Origin: Candidatus Gastranaerophilales bacterium
GTDB taxonomy: Bacteria > Cyanobacteriota > Vampirovibrionia > Gastranaerophilales > Gastranaerophilaceae
Direction: 5' to 3'
Assembly (NCBI GenBank): GCA_944325835.1
Contig: CALVBO010000016.1
Span: 1 to 32,713, forward strand
Length of the DNA stretch: 32,713 nt
Shown here: one piece after another, positions 7,982 through 16,100 of the stretch
How positions within the stretch are numbered: the first letter of the stretch is position 1
Layout of the letters: every line of letters begins with the position of its first letter
Program-made: the position numbers and the translations under genes
The notes under the pieces: generated by a model
What the model was told of the DNA's origin: nothing
Database searches by the model: none
What the model saw: only the letters and a program-made list of their open reading frames with translations

Positions 7982-9118
7982 TTAAACCTCTCTTTTATAT
8001 CTGTCGCCGTCGATTTTTTTTATTATGCCTTTTAGTTCTAACAATGTCAAGTTCGTTAAAAGTGTTTCGACATCCATGTTTGTAAGCGTTTGAAGTTCGT
8101 CAAAGTTTTTTTCTTCTACTTCAAGGTGTGATAAAACTTTTGTTTCATCTTCGCTTAGTTCTAATGTTGATTTTAAATCCAAATTCTGTTGTTTTTGAAC
8201 TTCCCAGTCCAGAGTATTTAAGATGTCATTTGCCTCGGTTACAAGCGTTGCACCGTTTTTAAGCAGTTTATAAATTCCCTGTGTGTTCGGGTTCGTAATC
8301 ATGCCGGGAATGCACATTAATTCTCTGCCCTGTTCTAAAGTCAGGTTCGCTGTAATCAAAGCCCCGCTTTTAAGCGAAGCTTCTGCAACGAGGGTTCCGT
8401 ATGAAAGTCCCGAAACGATGCGGTTTCTTTGCGGAAATCTGTATTTTAGCGGTTCAAACGTCGGGTAATATTCGCTGAAAATTACTCCGTGTTCGCGTTC
8501 AAGATCTTCATAAAGTTTTTTGTTTGACGCCGGATAGGTGTAGTCAAAGCCGCTTGCGATAACACCTACTGTTTTAAGCCCGAATTCAATTGCAAGGTTA
8601 TGAGCTGCAGTGTCAATTCCGGCCGCAAGACCTGATACAATTGTTATGTCGGTATTTTTCAAACCTGAAAGTATAAGTTTCAGTGCGTCTTTTGCATAAG
8701 TTGAAGATTTTCTGGAACCAACAACAGCAAGAGTTTTATCAAAATTAATACGGTTCAAATCCCCTTTATAATAAAGTACTGCAGGCGGATTGTATATTTC
8801 TTTCAGCATTTGCGGGTAGTTTTCATCCTCAAATGTTAAAAATCCTATACTACGCTTTTCAACCTCATTAAAAACTTTTTCAATATCAAGATTTTTGCGT
8901 GCTTCTACAAAATTTTGCGCCTTTTTTACGCTCAGTCCGTCGATGTTTTCAAATTCCCGCTCATTAGCGTTGTAAGCGGCTTCAATGTCGCCGAAATAAT
9001 TGTACAGACGCATAATAAATGCACTGTCTATACTCTCTATTGATGAAAACGCTATCCAGTACCTGTCGGACGGCAAATCGGAAAATGGTGGTATGATATT
9101 GTTCTTATCTTTCAACAT
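7982..9118 (-). CDS. dprA: DNA-processing protein DprA
   Basis: A 378-residue DprA (Smf), which in naturally competent bacteria binds incoming single-stranded DNA and loads RecA. The N-terminal helix-hairpin-helix region is near residues 45-75 (FENIDGLSVKKAQNF). The Rossmann core has VVGSRKSSTYAKDAL, IVSGLAAGIDTAAH, GVIASGFDYTYPASN, RFPQRNRIVSGLS and EGRELM-type ends. A C-terminal winged-helix domain covers about 315-378. The start overlaps the TPR gene by 14 bases and its ribosome site is weak, suggesting coupling. Together with type IV pilin-like genes nearby it hints at DNA uptake ability, which is inference. Confidence 0.96.
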   Translation of the reverse strand: MLKDKNNIIPPFSDLPSDRYWIAFSSIESIDSAFIMRLYNYFGDIEAAYNANEREFENIDGLSVKKAQNFVEARKNLDIEKVFNEVEKRSIGFLTFEDENYPQMLKEIYNPPAVLYYKGDLNRINFDKTLAVVGSRKSSTYAKDALKLILSGLKNTDITIVSGLAAGIDTAAHNLAIEFGLKTVGVIASGFDYTYPASNKKLYEDLEREHGVIFSEYYPTFEPLKYRFPQRNRIVSGLSYGTLVAEASLKSGALITANLTLEQGRELMCIPGMITNPNTQGIYKLLKNGATLVTEANDILNTLDWEVQKQQNLDLKSTLELSEDETKVLSHLEVEEKNFDELQTLTNMDVETLLTNLTLLELKGIIKKIDGDRYKREV

Positions 9119-9878
9119 TTGTCTTTTTGATTCTCTCTACAAGTTCACTGATTTTTTTCTTTTCTTCTTCTGCGATATCCATTGACAGGTAATCTTCAAA
9201 ATATTCAATGGCATCTTCTCTGTCGCCGCGGGCAAGAAATAAAATCGCGACCTTTTTGTATGCCGGAATAAAATCTGATTTGTGCGCAATTGCTTTCAGG
9301 TAGTTTGAAATAGCTTTATCTATTTCATTATTGGCTTCATAGGCTTCTGCTAAGTAGAAGTAAACCCATTCATTTTCCTTGTAATTCAGAACATTTTCAA
9401 AGTTTTCAATTGCCACGTCATAGTTGCCGAGTTCAAAGTTAACTTTTGCAAGATCGTAGTAAGCATCATAATTGTCAGGCTGAGCGTCAAGAATTTTATA
9501 TAATTCATCAACCGCAAGGTCAAGCCTTGCATCTTCCATATAAAATCTTGCTAAGTAGTGGCGTAGAACCATATTGTCCGGCAGTTCGTAAATTCCCTGT
9601 GAAATTAGCTGAATCCCGCTGTCGATATCGTGTTCTTTATAATAAATATCAGCAAGGTTAACATATACCTGCGGAAGTTTCGGGTTAAGCGACTGGGCTT
9701 TGAGGTAATTCTTCTCCGCCTTTTCAAAATCGTTCAGTTGCAGATAACATGTCGCAATGTTGTTATAAACCTCTGCATTATCTCCGTTGGTTTCAAGTAT
9801 TGAGGAGAATACGTCAATCGCTTTTTTATACTCCTTATCATTATATAATTTTAATGCCTCTTCTATTTTTTTTTCCAT
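9105..9878 (-). CDS. TPR-repeat protein
   Basis: A 257-residue soluble protein made almost wholly of tetratricopeptide repeats, with recurring 34-residue units such as AEVYNNIATCYLQLNDFEKAEKNY, PQVYVNLADIYYKE and YDAYYDLAKVNFELGNYDVA. About six to seven units are visible. There is no signal peptide or membrane segment. TPR proteins are scaffolds for protein-protein contacts; the partner is unknown. AGAGGAAAC precedes the ATG. It sits between lptA and dprA in the operon. Confidence 0.88.
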   Translation of the reverse strand: MEKKIEEALKLYNDKEYKKAIDVFSSILETNGDNAEVYNNIATCYLQLNDFEKAEKNYLKAQSLNPKLPQVYVNLADIYYKEHDIDSGIQLISQGIYELPDNMVLRHYLARFYMEDARLDLAVDELYKILDAQPDNYDAYYDLAKVNFELGNYDVAIENFENVLNYKENEWVYFYLAEAYEANNEIDKAISNYLKAIAHKSDFIPAYKKVAILFLARGDREDAIEYFEDYLSMDIAEEEKKKISELVERIKKTNVER

Positions 9879-9901
9879 TGTTTCCTCTTTTTGATTGGCG
9901 G

Positions 9902-10891
9902 TTATAATCCAAGTCCCATATCAGTATCGTTGTTTTCGTTAATATTTTTTATGACAGTTCTTGTGTTGCCTTCGGCTTTGAAATTTTTCGGATTGGTTGT
10001 CATTTTAATTTTGTCGGCAAAGATTGTTCTCACACCCTGAGAAATGCTTGAACGTCCGACAAAATAAATTTCACCCGGTTTTTTGGTAACTTTATCCGGA
10101 TAGATAACAACTTTTGGTCCTTGCGCAAAATAATCTTCATAATAGATTTTGACATTTCCGGTTGCATTGTAGAAGTTTGTAAGCTGGTTAAACTCCTGTC
10201 TGTCAGAGTAAAGTGTCAGGACTGAACCGTCTTTATTTGTTGCTTTTGTATTTGTTCTTCCGGAAGCTATAAAATAGTTTGTCGCCGCGCTGTATGTAAT
10301 TTTATCGGCCTGAACCTCGTTTTCTTCATTTTTAACTATAGCGTTGCCGCTGAGTTTGATGTCTTTAAGGTCGCCGTTCTTATCCGTTTTGAATTCCGCA
10401 TTATCCGAAAAAGCCTTGATATCTGTTTTATAGTTTATCGTAACATTGCCTTCTGCTGTCATAACTCCGGTTTTGGTGTTGTATTCCTGCATATCAGCGT
10501 TGACAACTGCGATAGGCATTTTACCGTCAAAAATTACTGTTTGAGTGTCGCCTTCAGCTCTTACGGTCTTTTTTATGAGCGAAACTTTTAAAATATTAGC
10601 CTTAACCTCGCGTTTTTTATTCGCCTTGTTCTCAAAAGCATAAGGTTTATCGTAGAAGGTTGCCGTATCAAGTTTTTCGTTATTGATAACCGTAACATCT
10701 GCCTTGTCGCCTACTATGTGTAAATCGTCAATTGTGACATTAACATCCCCGTCAAACTTAATTTTGCTGTCTTGCTCAGAGTATGATTGGTTTTTAGATT
10801 CAATTATAAGGTCGGAGGCAATGCTTACCATTGACCCGAAGCCCAATAACATACTCATTATTATCGCAGTAAGAATATATTTATTTTTCAT
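9902..10891 (-). CDS. lptA: LptA/OstA-like periplasmic lipopolysaccharide transport protein
   Basis: A 329-residue exported protein with an N-terminal signal peptide (basic start, hydrophobic residues 7-20, likely cut after IASD region near 25). The body holds repeated OstA/LptA beta-jellyroll strands: GDVNVTI, ADKITYSAATNYFIASG, AEGNVTINYKT, ATGNVKIYYED and AEGNTRTVI. LptA proteins form the periplasmic bridge carrying LPS to the outer membrane. It is longer than E. coli LptA (185 residues), as if it holds two OstA units. Its start overlaps the end of lptC by 11 bases and has GGAGCAAGG upstream. LptB, F, G and D are not in the window. Confidence 0.88.
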   Translation of the reverse strand: MKNKYILTAIIMSMLLGFGSMVSIASDLIIESKNQSYSEQDSKIKFDGDVNVTIDDLHIVGDKADVTVINNEKLDTATFYDKPYAFENKANKKREVKANILKVSLIKKTVRAEGDTQTVIFDGKMPIAVVNADMQEYNTKTGVMTAEGNVTINYKTDIKAFSDNAEFKTDKNGDLKDIKLSGNAIVKNEENEVQADKITYSAATNYFIASGRTNTKATNKDGSVLTLYSDRQEFNQLTNFYNATGNVKIYYEDYFAQGPKVVIYPDKVTKKPGEIYFVGRSSISQGVRTIFADKIKMTTNPKNFKAEGNTRTVIKNINENNDTDMGLGL

Positions 10892-11468
10892 CCTTGCTCC
10901 CGTATATTTTTGAAGTGGTGTTGCCTTTAATTTTTATATCTTCGTAATCCGCGCTGATTTCGATTTCATCAGCATTTGCCATAAATTGATCGTCTTTTGT
11001 AATCACTACATTACCATAAGCAAAAATTGGTTTATCGTTTCCGCTCCAGACCAGTTTATCCGCGTTCAGGGTTAAACCGTCTTTTATCACAAGGTAAGTG
11101 TCATCAAAAAGAGTTATAGTCTTTTCTTTGGCATTGTAAGTTCCCTGTGAGGATTTTATGCTCATTGAAACCTGATTTTCTTTATAAAAGTTTGCCAGTA
11201 CTCCGTTAAGAGTTGCGACCTCCTGCTTACTGTCATAAACTCCGGTGTCGCCGTAAATTTCCCAATATTTTTCCTCGTCTTTTGTTTCGGTCAGAATAAT
11301 ACCTTCAACAACTGCCTGCTGGTTATCTTCATTCTGTGAAATATCCTTGCGGTTTAACCCGGAGGTTAAAAGCTTAGCGGAAAAGAACGACCACAAAAGG
11401 ACTATTACAATTGCTGTGAACGCAATTATATATATTTTTTGTTTGTTGGTAAAATCCTGCCACTTCAT
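10881..11468 (-). CDS. lptC: LptC-like membrane-anchored LPS export protein
   Basis: One N-terminal transmembrane helix (IYIIAFTAIVIVLLWSFF) is followed by a periplasmic OstA-like beta domain with VVEGIILTETKDEEKYWEIYGDTGVYD, SSQGTYNAKEKTITLFDD and NADEIEISADYEDIKIKGN. LptC links the inner-membrane LptBFG transporter to LptA. I choose ATG at 11468 (195 residues, MKWQDF...) over the in-frame ATG at 11486, because an extended -10 box at 11477-11482 would start transcription near 11470; neither start has a Shine-Dalgarno sequence. It heads the operon lptC-lptA-TPR-dprA-topA-aroE. Confidence 0.85.
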   Translation of the reverse strand: MKWQDFTNKQKIYIIAFTAIVIVLLWSFFSAKLLTSGLNRKDISQNEDNQQAVVEGIILTETKDEEKYWEIYGDTGVYDSKQEVATLNGVLANFYKENQVSMSIKSSQGTYNAKEKTITLFDDTYLVIKDGLTLNADKLVWSGNDKPIFAYGNVVITKDDQFMANADEIEISADYEDIKIKGNTTSKIYGSKDEK

Positions 11469-11476
11469 AATAGAAT

Positions 11477-11486
11477 ATTTTAGCAT
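11477..11486 (-). promoter_or_regulatory. lptC operon promoter, extended -10
   Basis: Minus-strand TATGCTAAAAT has the TGn extension plus TAAAAT (11482-11477). Transcription would start about 11470, two bases before the ATG at 11468, so the message would be nearly leaderless. No good -35 is seen. Confidence 0.4.
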
Positions 11487-11539
11487 AAAAGTTTTTGTGG
11501 GATTTGACTGTGAAGATTTGTAACCCTGAGGCCTAATGC

Positions 11540-11568
11540 TTGACTAAATCCAAAACATGTTACATAAT
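11540..11568 (+). promoter_or_regulatory. prepilin promoter, repeat family copy 2
   Basis: TTGACT (11540-11545), 17-base spacer, CATAAT (11563-11568). The spacer, AAAACATGTTA at its 3' end, is identical in that part to the copy at 32522-32550. Both lie about 65-110 bases ahead of a short ORF whose leader holds 13 G. Confidence 0.7.
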
Positions 11569-11677
11569 AAAGTTAGTTAAACAGTTAATAAGTTAATAAG
11601 GTTTATAACCAAATGGCAGGCTGAGCCTGTCCTACAAAAAGACCCGGGAGAGTACCCGGAGAAAGGATAAAAAAGAT

Positions 11678-11728
11678 ATGAAAAATCGAAGTGTAACCAT
11701 TAAAGCAGGGGGGGGGGGGGCCGGCTGA
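11678..11728 (+). CDS. prepilin leader ORF cut short after a 13-G tract
   Basis: ATG at 11678 with AGAAAGGA upstream starts MKNRSVTIKAGGGGAG and stops at TGA 11726-11728. It resembles the ORF at 32616 (MKKRSNVSILTGGGG...). A run of 13 G (11708-11720) sits at codons 11-14. Removing one G (or adding two) joins this start to the frame of the prepilin at 12048-13034 with no stop between, giving a leader of about 125 residues. I read this as the true, phase-variable or homopolymer-miscalled, 5' end of the prepilin gene. Confidence 0.6.
   Translation: MKNRSVTIKAGGGGAG
11708..11720 (+). repeat. 13-G homopolymer tract
   Basis: Thirteen consecutive G within a coding leader. Tracts of this kind are classic slipped-strand mispairing sites. 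An identical-length tract lies at 32648-32660 in the homologous position of a second leader. Confidence 0.9.
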
Positions 11729-11837
11729 GCCGGTGCCATATTTGGTTCCGAGCGACTGGACCACGAAAAACATAAGGGTGAAGGCTGAGCCGACCGCTGA
11801 GCGGCATCCACAATGCGACCCGTGCGAGTACGTAAAT

Positions 11838-11939
11838 GTCATCCTGAACAGCGATCGAAGCGAGCGTGATTCAGGATCTATCCTGCGTTGCGGGCTATCG
11901 TTAACGTTGGCCAGATCCCGAAATAAATTCGGGATGACA
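11838..11939. repeat. two palindromic dispersed-repeat units
   Basis: The first unit (11838-11879) begins GTCATCCTGAA and ends TTCAGGATCT with a GCGATCGAAGCGAGCG centre. The second (11913-11939) is AGATCCCGAA-ATAAA-TTCGGGATGACA. Both are palindromes of the kind found as dispersed intergenic repeats in many bacterial genomes (known type; exact family not checked). They are more GC-rich than surrounding genes and read through without stops in the prepilin frame. Confidence 0.65.
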
Positions 11940-11952
11940 ATAAAGAAAGTAC

Positions 11953-12056
11953 CGTCATTGCGAGGAGTGAGCGAAGCGAACGACGTGGCAATCTCGTTGA
12001 GTACGCACCAATGGTTGACTGGATCGCCACGGGCTACCGCCCTCGCGATGACGAGG
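11953..12056. repeat. long inverted repeat ending in the prepilin start
   Basis: The left arm, CGTCATTGCGAGG ... GTGGCAATC, pairs with the right arm GGATCGCCAC ... CCTCGCGATGACG, about 100 bases in all. It is the well-known style of dispersed repeat that includes GCGAAGCGAACGA-type centres. The last ATG of the right arm (12048-12050) is also the first in-frame ATG of the prepilin, so the repeat end abuts the conserved prepilin sequence. Confidence 0.65.
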
Positions 12057-13034
12057 GCCTTCACAATGGCCGAAATCCTATTATCCCTCACGATAATCGG
12101 TGTGGTGGCAGCGATAACGCTTCCAAGTTTGACAGGAAACATTAACGAGCGCACATGGAACACGCAGCGTAAAGCACTTTATGCACGTTTCTCACAAGCA
12201 ATAATGTTAATGCCTGCCCTCAACGGCTATGGAACTTTAACTGAAGAAAGTTCCTCCGGCGCAGGAGATGCCATTGACACTGCAGCTGAAACCTTTGTTA
12301 CAAACGGGCTTGCGAAAGTACTTAAAATCAATAATATTTGTGATAATGACCATCTGCCGGATTGCGGAATCCCCGAAAAAATGATAAATCTCGTTGGAAC
12401 AACTATCGACACACCTAAAAAGCTTTCTGATTTGAATGCAAACAATATCAGTTTTAATTATTCTGACGGCTCGCAGTCACAGAGCATTTCGTTGATTGAT
12501 ACGAAGGCTGCGGCGTTTGAAACCGGAAATGGTGAATCAATTCTGGCATTTTATAATCCGGTATGCCGTGGCAGCCTCAACGAATCAATGATGATGAATC
12601 CGCAGCTGACTATGTGTGCAAACTTTGTTTATGATTTGAATGGTAATAAAGGACCAAATACAGTGGGAAAAGATATAGGTTTTATTTCTGCGTATTATCC
12701 GTCTGATGTTGCAGTAGTCGCTCCGTATCCTTATGTGCGTGATGCTGCCGGAACCTATAGCCATGGTGATGCTGCTAAGGCTTGTACAGCATTGGATTCT
12801 GAATACCGTCTTTCAAATATAACGGAGCTTTCAGCAATGTTCGCAAATTTGAAGCTTATGTCTAATTCTACCTCCAGCATTGGTGACGGGGCTTATTATT
12901 GGTCTTCTGACAAGGTATCCTCTAATAAAGCGTGGTATTACTGGTCGGGCGGTTGGGCTAACTGTTGGGGAGATGGTTCTTACGGCGGTGATAATACTAG
13001 CCGACAATATAGCGTTCGCTGTGTCAAACGCTAA
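12048..13034 (+). CDS. type IV prepilin-like protein with C-terminal lectin-like (DUF1566/Lcl-type) domain
   Basis: From ATG 12048 the protein has 328 residues. RAFTMAEILLSLTIIGVV is a class III (prepilin) signal: cleavage after Ala, new N-terminus Phe, Glu at position 5, then a hydrophobic helix. The C-terminal 85 residues (CTALDSEYRLSNITELSAMF, then YYWSSDKV, AWYYWSGGW and VRCVKR) look like the DUF1566/Lcl fold, related to C-type-lectin-like adhesin domains. Such pilins are exported by type IV pilus or type II machinery. No ribosome site precedes 12048, which lies inside a repeat; the frame is open upstream to 11733 and joins the ORF at 11678 if one G is removed. Terminator at 13037-13064. 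Confidence 0.85.
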   Translation: MTRAFTMAEILLSLTIIGVVAAITLPSLTGNINERTWNTQRKALYARFSQAIMLMPALNGYGTLTEESSSGAGDAIDTAAETFVTNGLAKVLKINNICDNDHLPDCGIPEKMINLVGTTIDTPKKLSDLNANNISFNYSDGSQSQSISLIDTKAAAFETGNGESILAFYNPVCRGSLNESMMMNPQLTMCANFVYDLNGNKGPNTVGKDIGFISAYYPSDVAVVAPYPYVRDAAGTYSHGDAAKACTALDSEYRLSNITELSAMFANLKLMSNSTSSIGDGAYYWSSDKVSSNKAWYYWSGGWANCWGDGSYGGDNTSRQYSVRCVKR

Positions 13035-13036
13035 CC

Positions 13037-13064
13037 AAAAGCCCGATTAAATATCGGGCTTTTT
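13037..13064 (+). terminator. prepilin gene terminator
   Basis: AAAAGCCCGAT-TAAAT-ATCGGGCTTTTT begins two bases after the prepilin stop. It is a perfect stem with a T tract. Confidence 0.9.
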
Positions 13065-13072
13065 AATTCTTT

Positions 13073-13109
13073 ACAATAGGCAGATTTTAAAACCTGCCTA
13101 TTGTATAAT
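13073..13109 (+). promoter_or_regulatory. palindrome fused to dnaE -10 box
   Basis: ACAATAGGCAG (13073-13083) and CTGCCTATTGT (13094-13104) are a perfect 11-base inverted repeat; TATAAT (13104-13109) starts on its last base. A transcript would begin at about 13116, which is the dnaE ATG. The palindrome could be an operator, or a hairpin in readthrough RNA. No -35 is visible. Confidence 0.45.
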
Positions 13110-13115
13110 TTTGTC

Positions 13116-16100
13116 ATGAGCATGCAGTACGTACCATTACACATCCACAGTGAATATTCACTGCTTGACGGGGCCATAAGAATTGATGATCTGGTGAATT
13201 TCGCCAAAGAAAACAACATGCCGGCAGTGGCTCTTACTGACCACGGGGTTATGTACGGTGATATGGAACTGTACACTACCGCGAAAGAAAAAGGCGTTAA
13301 ACCGATTTTAGGCTGCGAATTCTATGTCCATGACGGCGATATCTTAGAACGCGATAAGGCGCATAACCCTTGTTATCACTTAGTCTTGCTTGCAAAGGAT
13401 AAGGAAGGCTATGCGAACCTACTGAAACTCGTTTCTGTTGCATGGTGTAAGGGGCGTTACGTTCACCCGCGTATAAACTGGGAATTACTCAAAGAACACC
13501 ACAAAGGACTTATTTGTCTTTCGGCTTGTTTAGGCGGTGAGGTGCTGCAAAATCTGCTGAAAAATGATAAGGTTAAAGCCCGCGAAGTCGCGCAGCAATA
13601 CAAAGATTTGTTTGGCGAGGATTATTATATTGAGCTGCAGGATCACGGTATGGAAGAGCAAAAACGTACCAACCCTGAACTTGTTCAAATTGCTAAAGAA
13701 CTCGGGATTAAAATGGTTATCACAAATGACTCGCACTATCTGACGCGTGATGATGCCGATATGCACGACACCCTTCTTTGTATGCAGACAAACAGCGATA
13801 AGGATGATCCTAACCGTTTCCATTTCCCGAATAACGAATTTTACGTTAAAACACCGGAACAATTGAGAACATTTTTCAAGTGGATGGACGAGGATACGTT
13901 TAACGAATGTATTAAAAATACGGTTGATATTGCGGAAAAATGTCATTTGACTCTGGAACTCGGGAAAAGCCCGCTTCCTCACTATCAGGTTCCGGAAGGT
14001 TTTACTATTGAATCTTATTTGGAACACCTTGTCTTTGAGGGGATTAAAAAACGCTACGGCGAAGTTACGCCAGAGCTTAAAGAACGTGCGGATTATGAAT
14101 TAAGTGTTATTAACCAGATGGGTTTTGCCGCGTACTTTTTGATTACGTGGGATTTTATTTATTATGCAAAATCGCACGGAATCCCTGTAGGTCCGGGGCG
14201 TGGCTCGGCCGCGGGTTCGCTTGTTGCGTATGCGCTTGAAATCACGGATCTTGACCCGATTAAGCACAAACTATTGTTTGAACGTTTCTTGAACCCTGAA
14301 CGTTTCACCATGCCCGATATTGATATTGACTTCTGCATTGAACGCCGCGGGGAAGTTATTGATTACGTTACGCAAAAGTACGGTGAAGATAAGGTTTGTC
14401 AGATTATTACGTTTGGTACATACGCGGCAAAAGCGGCATTGAAAGGTATTTGCCGTATATTAAAAGTTCCGTTTTCGGAAAGTAACAAGCTGGCTTCTCT
14501 TATCGAGCCTGCAATTGAACTTGCGCAGGCAACAAACCCTAAAGCAAAAACCCTGAAAGATGCTATGCAGGTCGACGGCTCGGAATTAAAAACGATGTAC
14601 AAGAACGATGAGCAGCTGCCATGCGGCGATCCGGGGGACGGGAAAACCGTCGGGGTTAAAAAGATTGTTGACCTTGCAATCGGGATTGAAGGAATCAAAA
14701 ATAATACCGGTACCCACGCGGCAGGTGTTATAATCTCAAGGGTTCCGCTTGATGAAATCCTGCCGATTCAGCCGTCAAAAGACGGTATTGTGCAGACCGG
14801 CTATCCGCCGCATGACGTTACAGAAGTTTTAAGCCTTTTGAAAATGGACTTTCTGGGGCTGCGCAACCTTACGACTATTTATAAAACAGTCGATTTAATC
14901 AAGCAGCAGCAGGGAATTGAACTTGCAATTAATGATATTCCACTGGATGACAAACCTGTCTATGACATGCTTATGACAGGCGATACGGACGGCGTTTTTC
15001 AGCTGGAATCTCAAGGCATGAAAAACCTTGTCAAACGCCTTAAACCGGACGTTTTTGAAGATTTGGGCGCGCTGGTGGCACTTTTCAGACCGGGGCCGCT
15101 TGATTCCGGCATGGTTGACGACTTCGTAGAAAGAAAACACGGACGTCAGGAAATTTCTTATGCCCACCCGCTTCTTGAGCCGGTTCTTAAAGATACTTAC
15201 GGAACTATTGTTTATCAGGAACAAATCATGCAGGTGTTTCAGGTGCTTGCTGATTATACTCTCGGGCAAGCGGACATGGTTCGTCGTATGATGGGTAAGA
15301 AAAAAGTCGATGAAATGGAAAAACAAAAAACCAAGTTCATTGAGCGTTCTGCAGCACACGGGATGAGTGCGGCGGATGCGACTGCTTTATTCAACCAGAT
15401 ACTTGCGTTTGCTTCTTACTGCTTTAACCGGTCGCACTCTGCTGCGTATGCGTTTGTTGCTTATCAGACAGCATATTTGAAATGCCACTACCCTGTTGAA
15501 TATCTTTCTGCACTTTTATCAAGTGTTTCCAGCGATCAGGAAAAAACACAGCTTTACATAGAAGAGGCGCAGAAAAAAGGTATAAAAGTTCTTCCGCCGG
15601 ATATTAACCACTCAATGGCATCCTTCACACCGGATAACGGTAATATTCGTTTCGGGCTTGCTTCAATTAAGCAGGTGGGTGAAGCTGTTATCGAATGCAT
15701 TATTGCAGAGCGGGATGCTAACGGGCCGTTTAAATCTATCTATGACTATATCAAACGTCTTGACTCAAAATGTTCCAACAAGAAAACTCTTGAAGGGCTG
15801 ATTAAATCCGGTGCGTTTTCGACTATTGAAAAGAGCCGTAAGCAGCTCTGGGAAAATATTGACTACATAACAAATACGGCGTCTAAAGAGGCCAAAGCTA
15901 AAGAATCGGGTCAGGGAAGTTTATTTGACATGCTTGGTGATTCCTCCGTTGTTGATGATATGAAATTTCAGCTTGCAGGAAGCGATGAGGAGTTTGACGC
16001 ACGTCAGATACAGAATTTTGAAAAAGAATTTTTGGGCTTTTATGTCACGAGCCACCCGCTTCAAACTATCAGGGATAAATTGCCGTTTTTGATGACGCAC

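Noticed and set aside
11733..13034. Prepilin starting at GTG 11733
   Set aside because: No ribosome binding site and the start lies in a repeat; more likely the ATG at 11678 with a shifted G run, or ATG 12048.
12780..13034. Variable region of a diversity-generating retroelement
   Set aside because: The lectin-like C-terminus is suggestive, but no reverse transcriptase, template repeat or IMH-like element is in the window.
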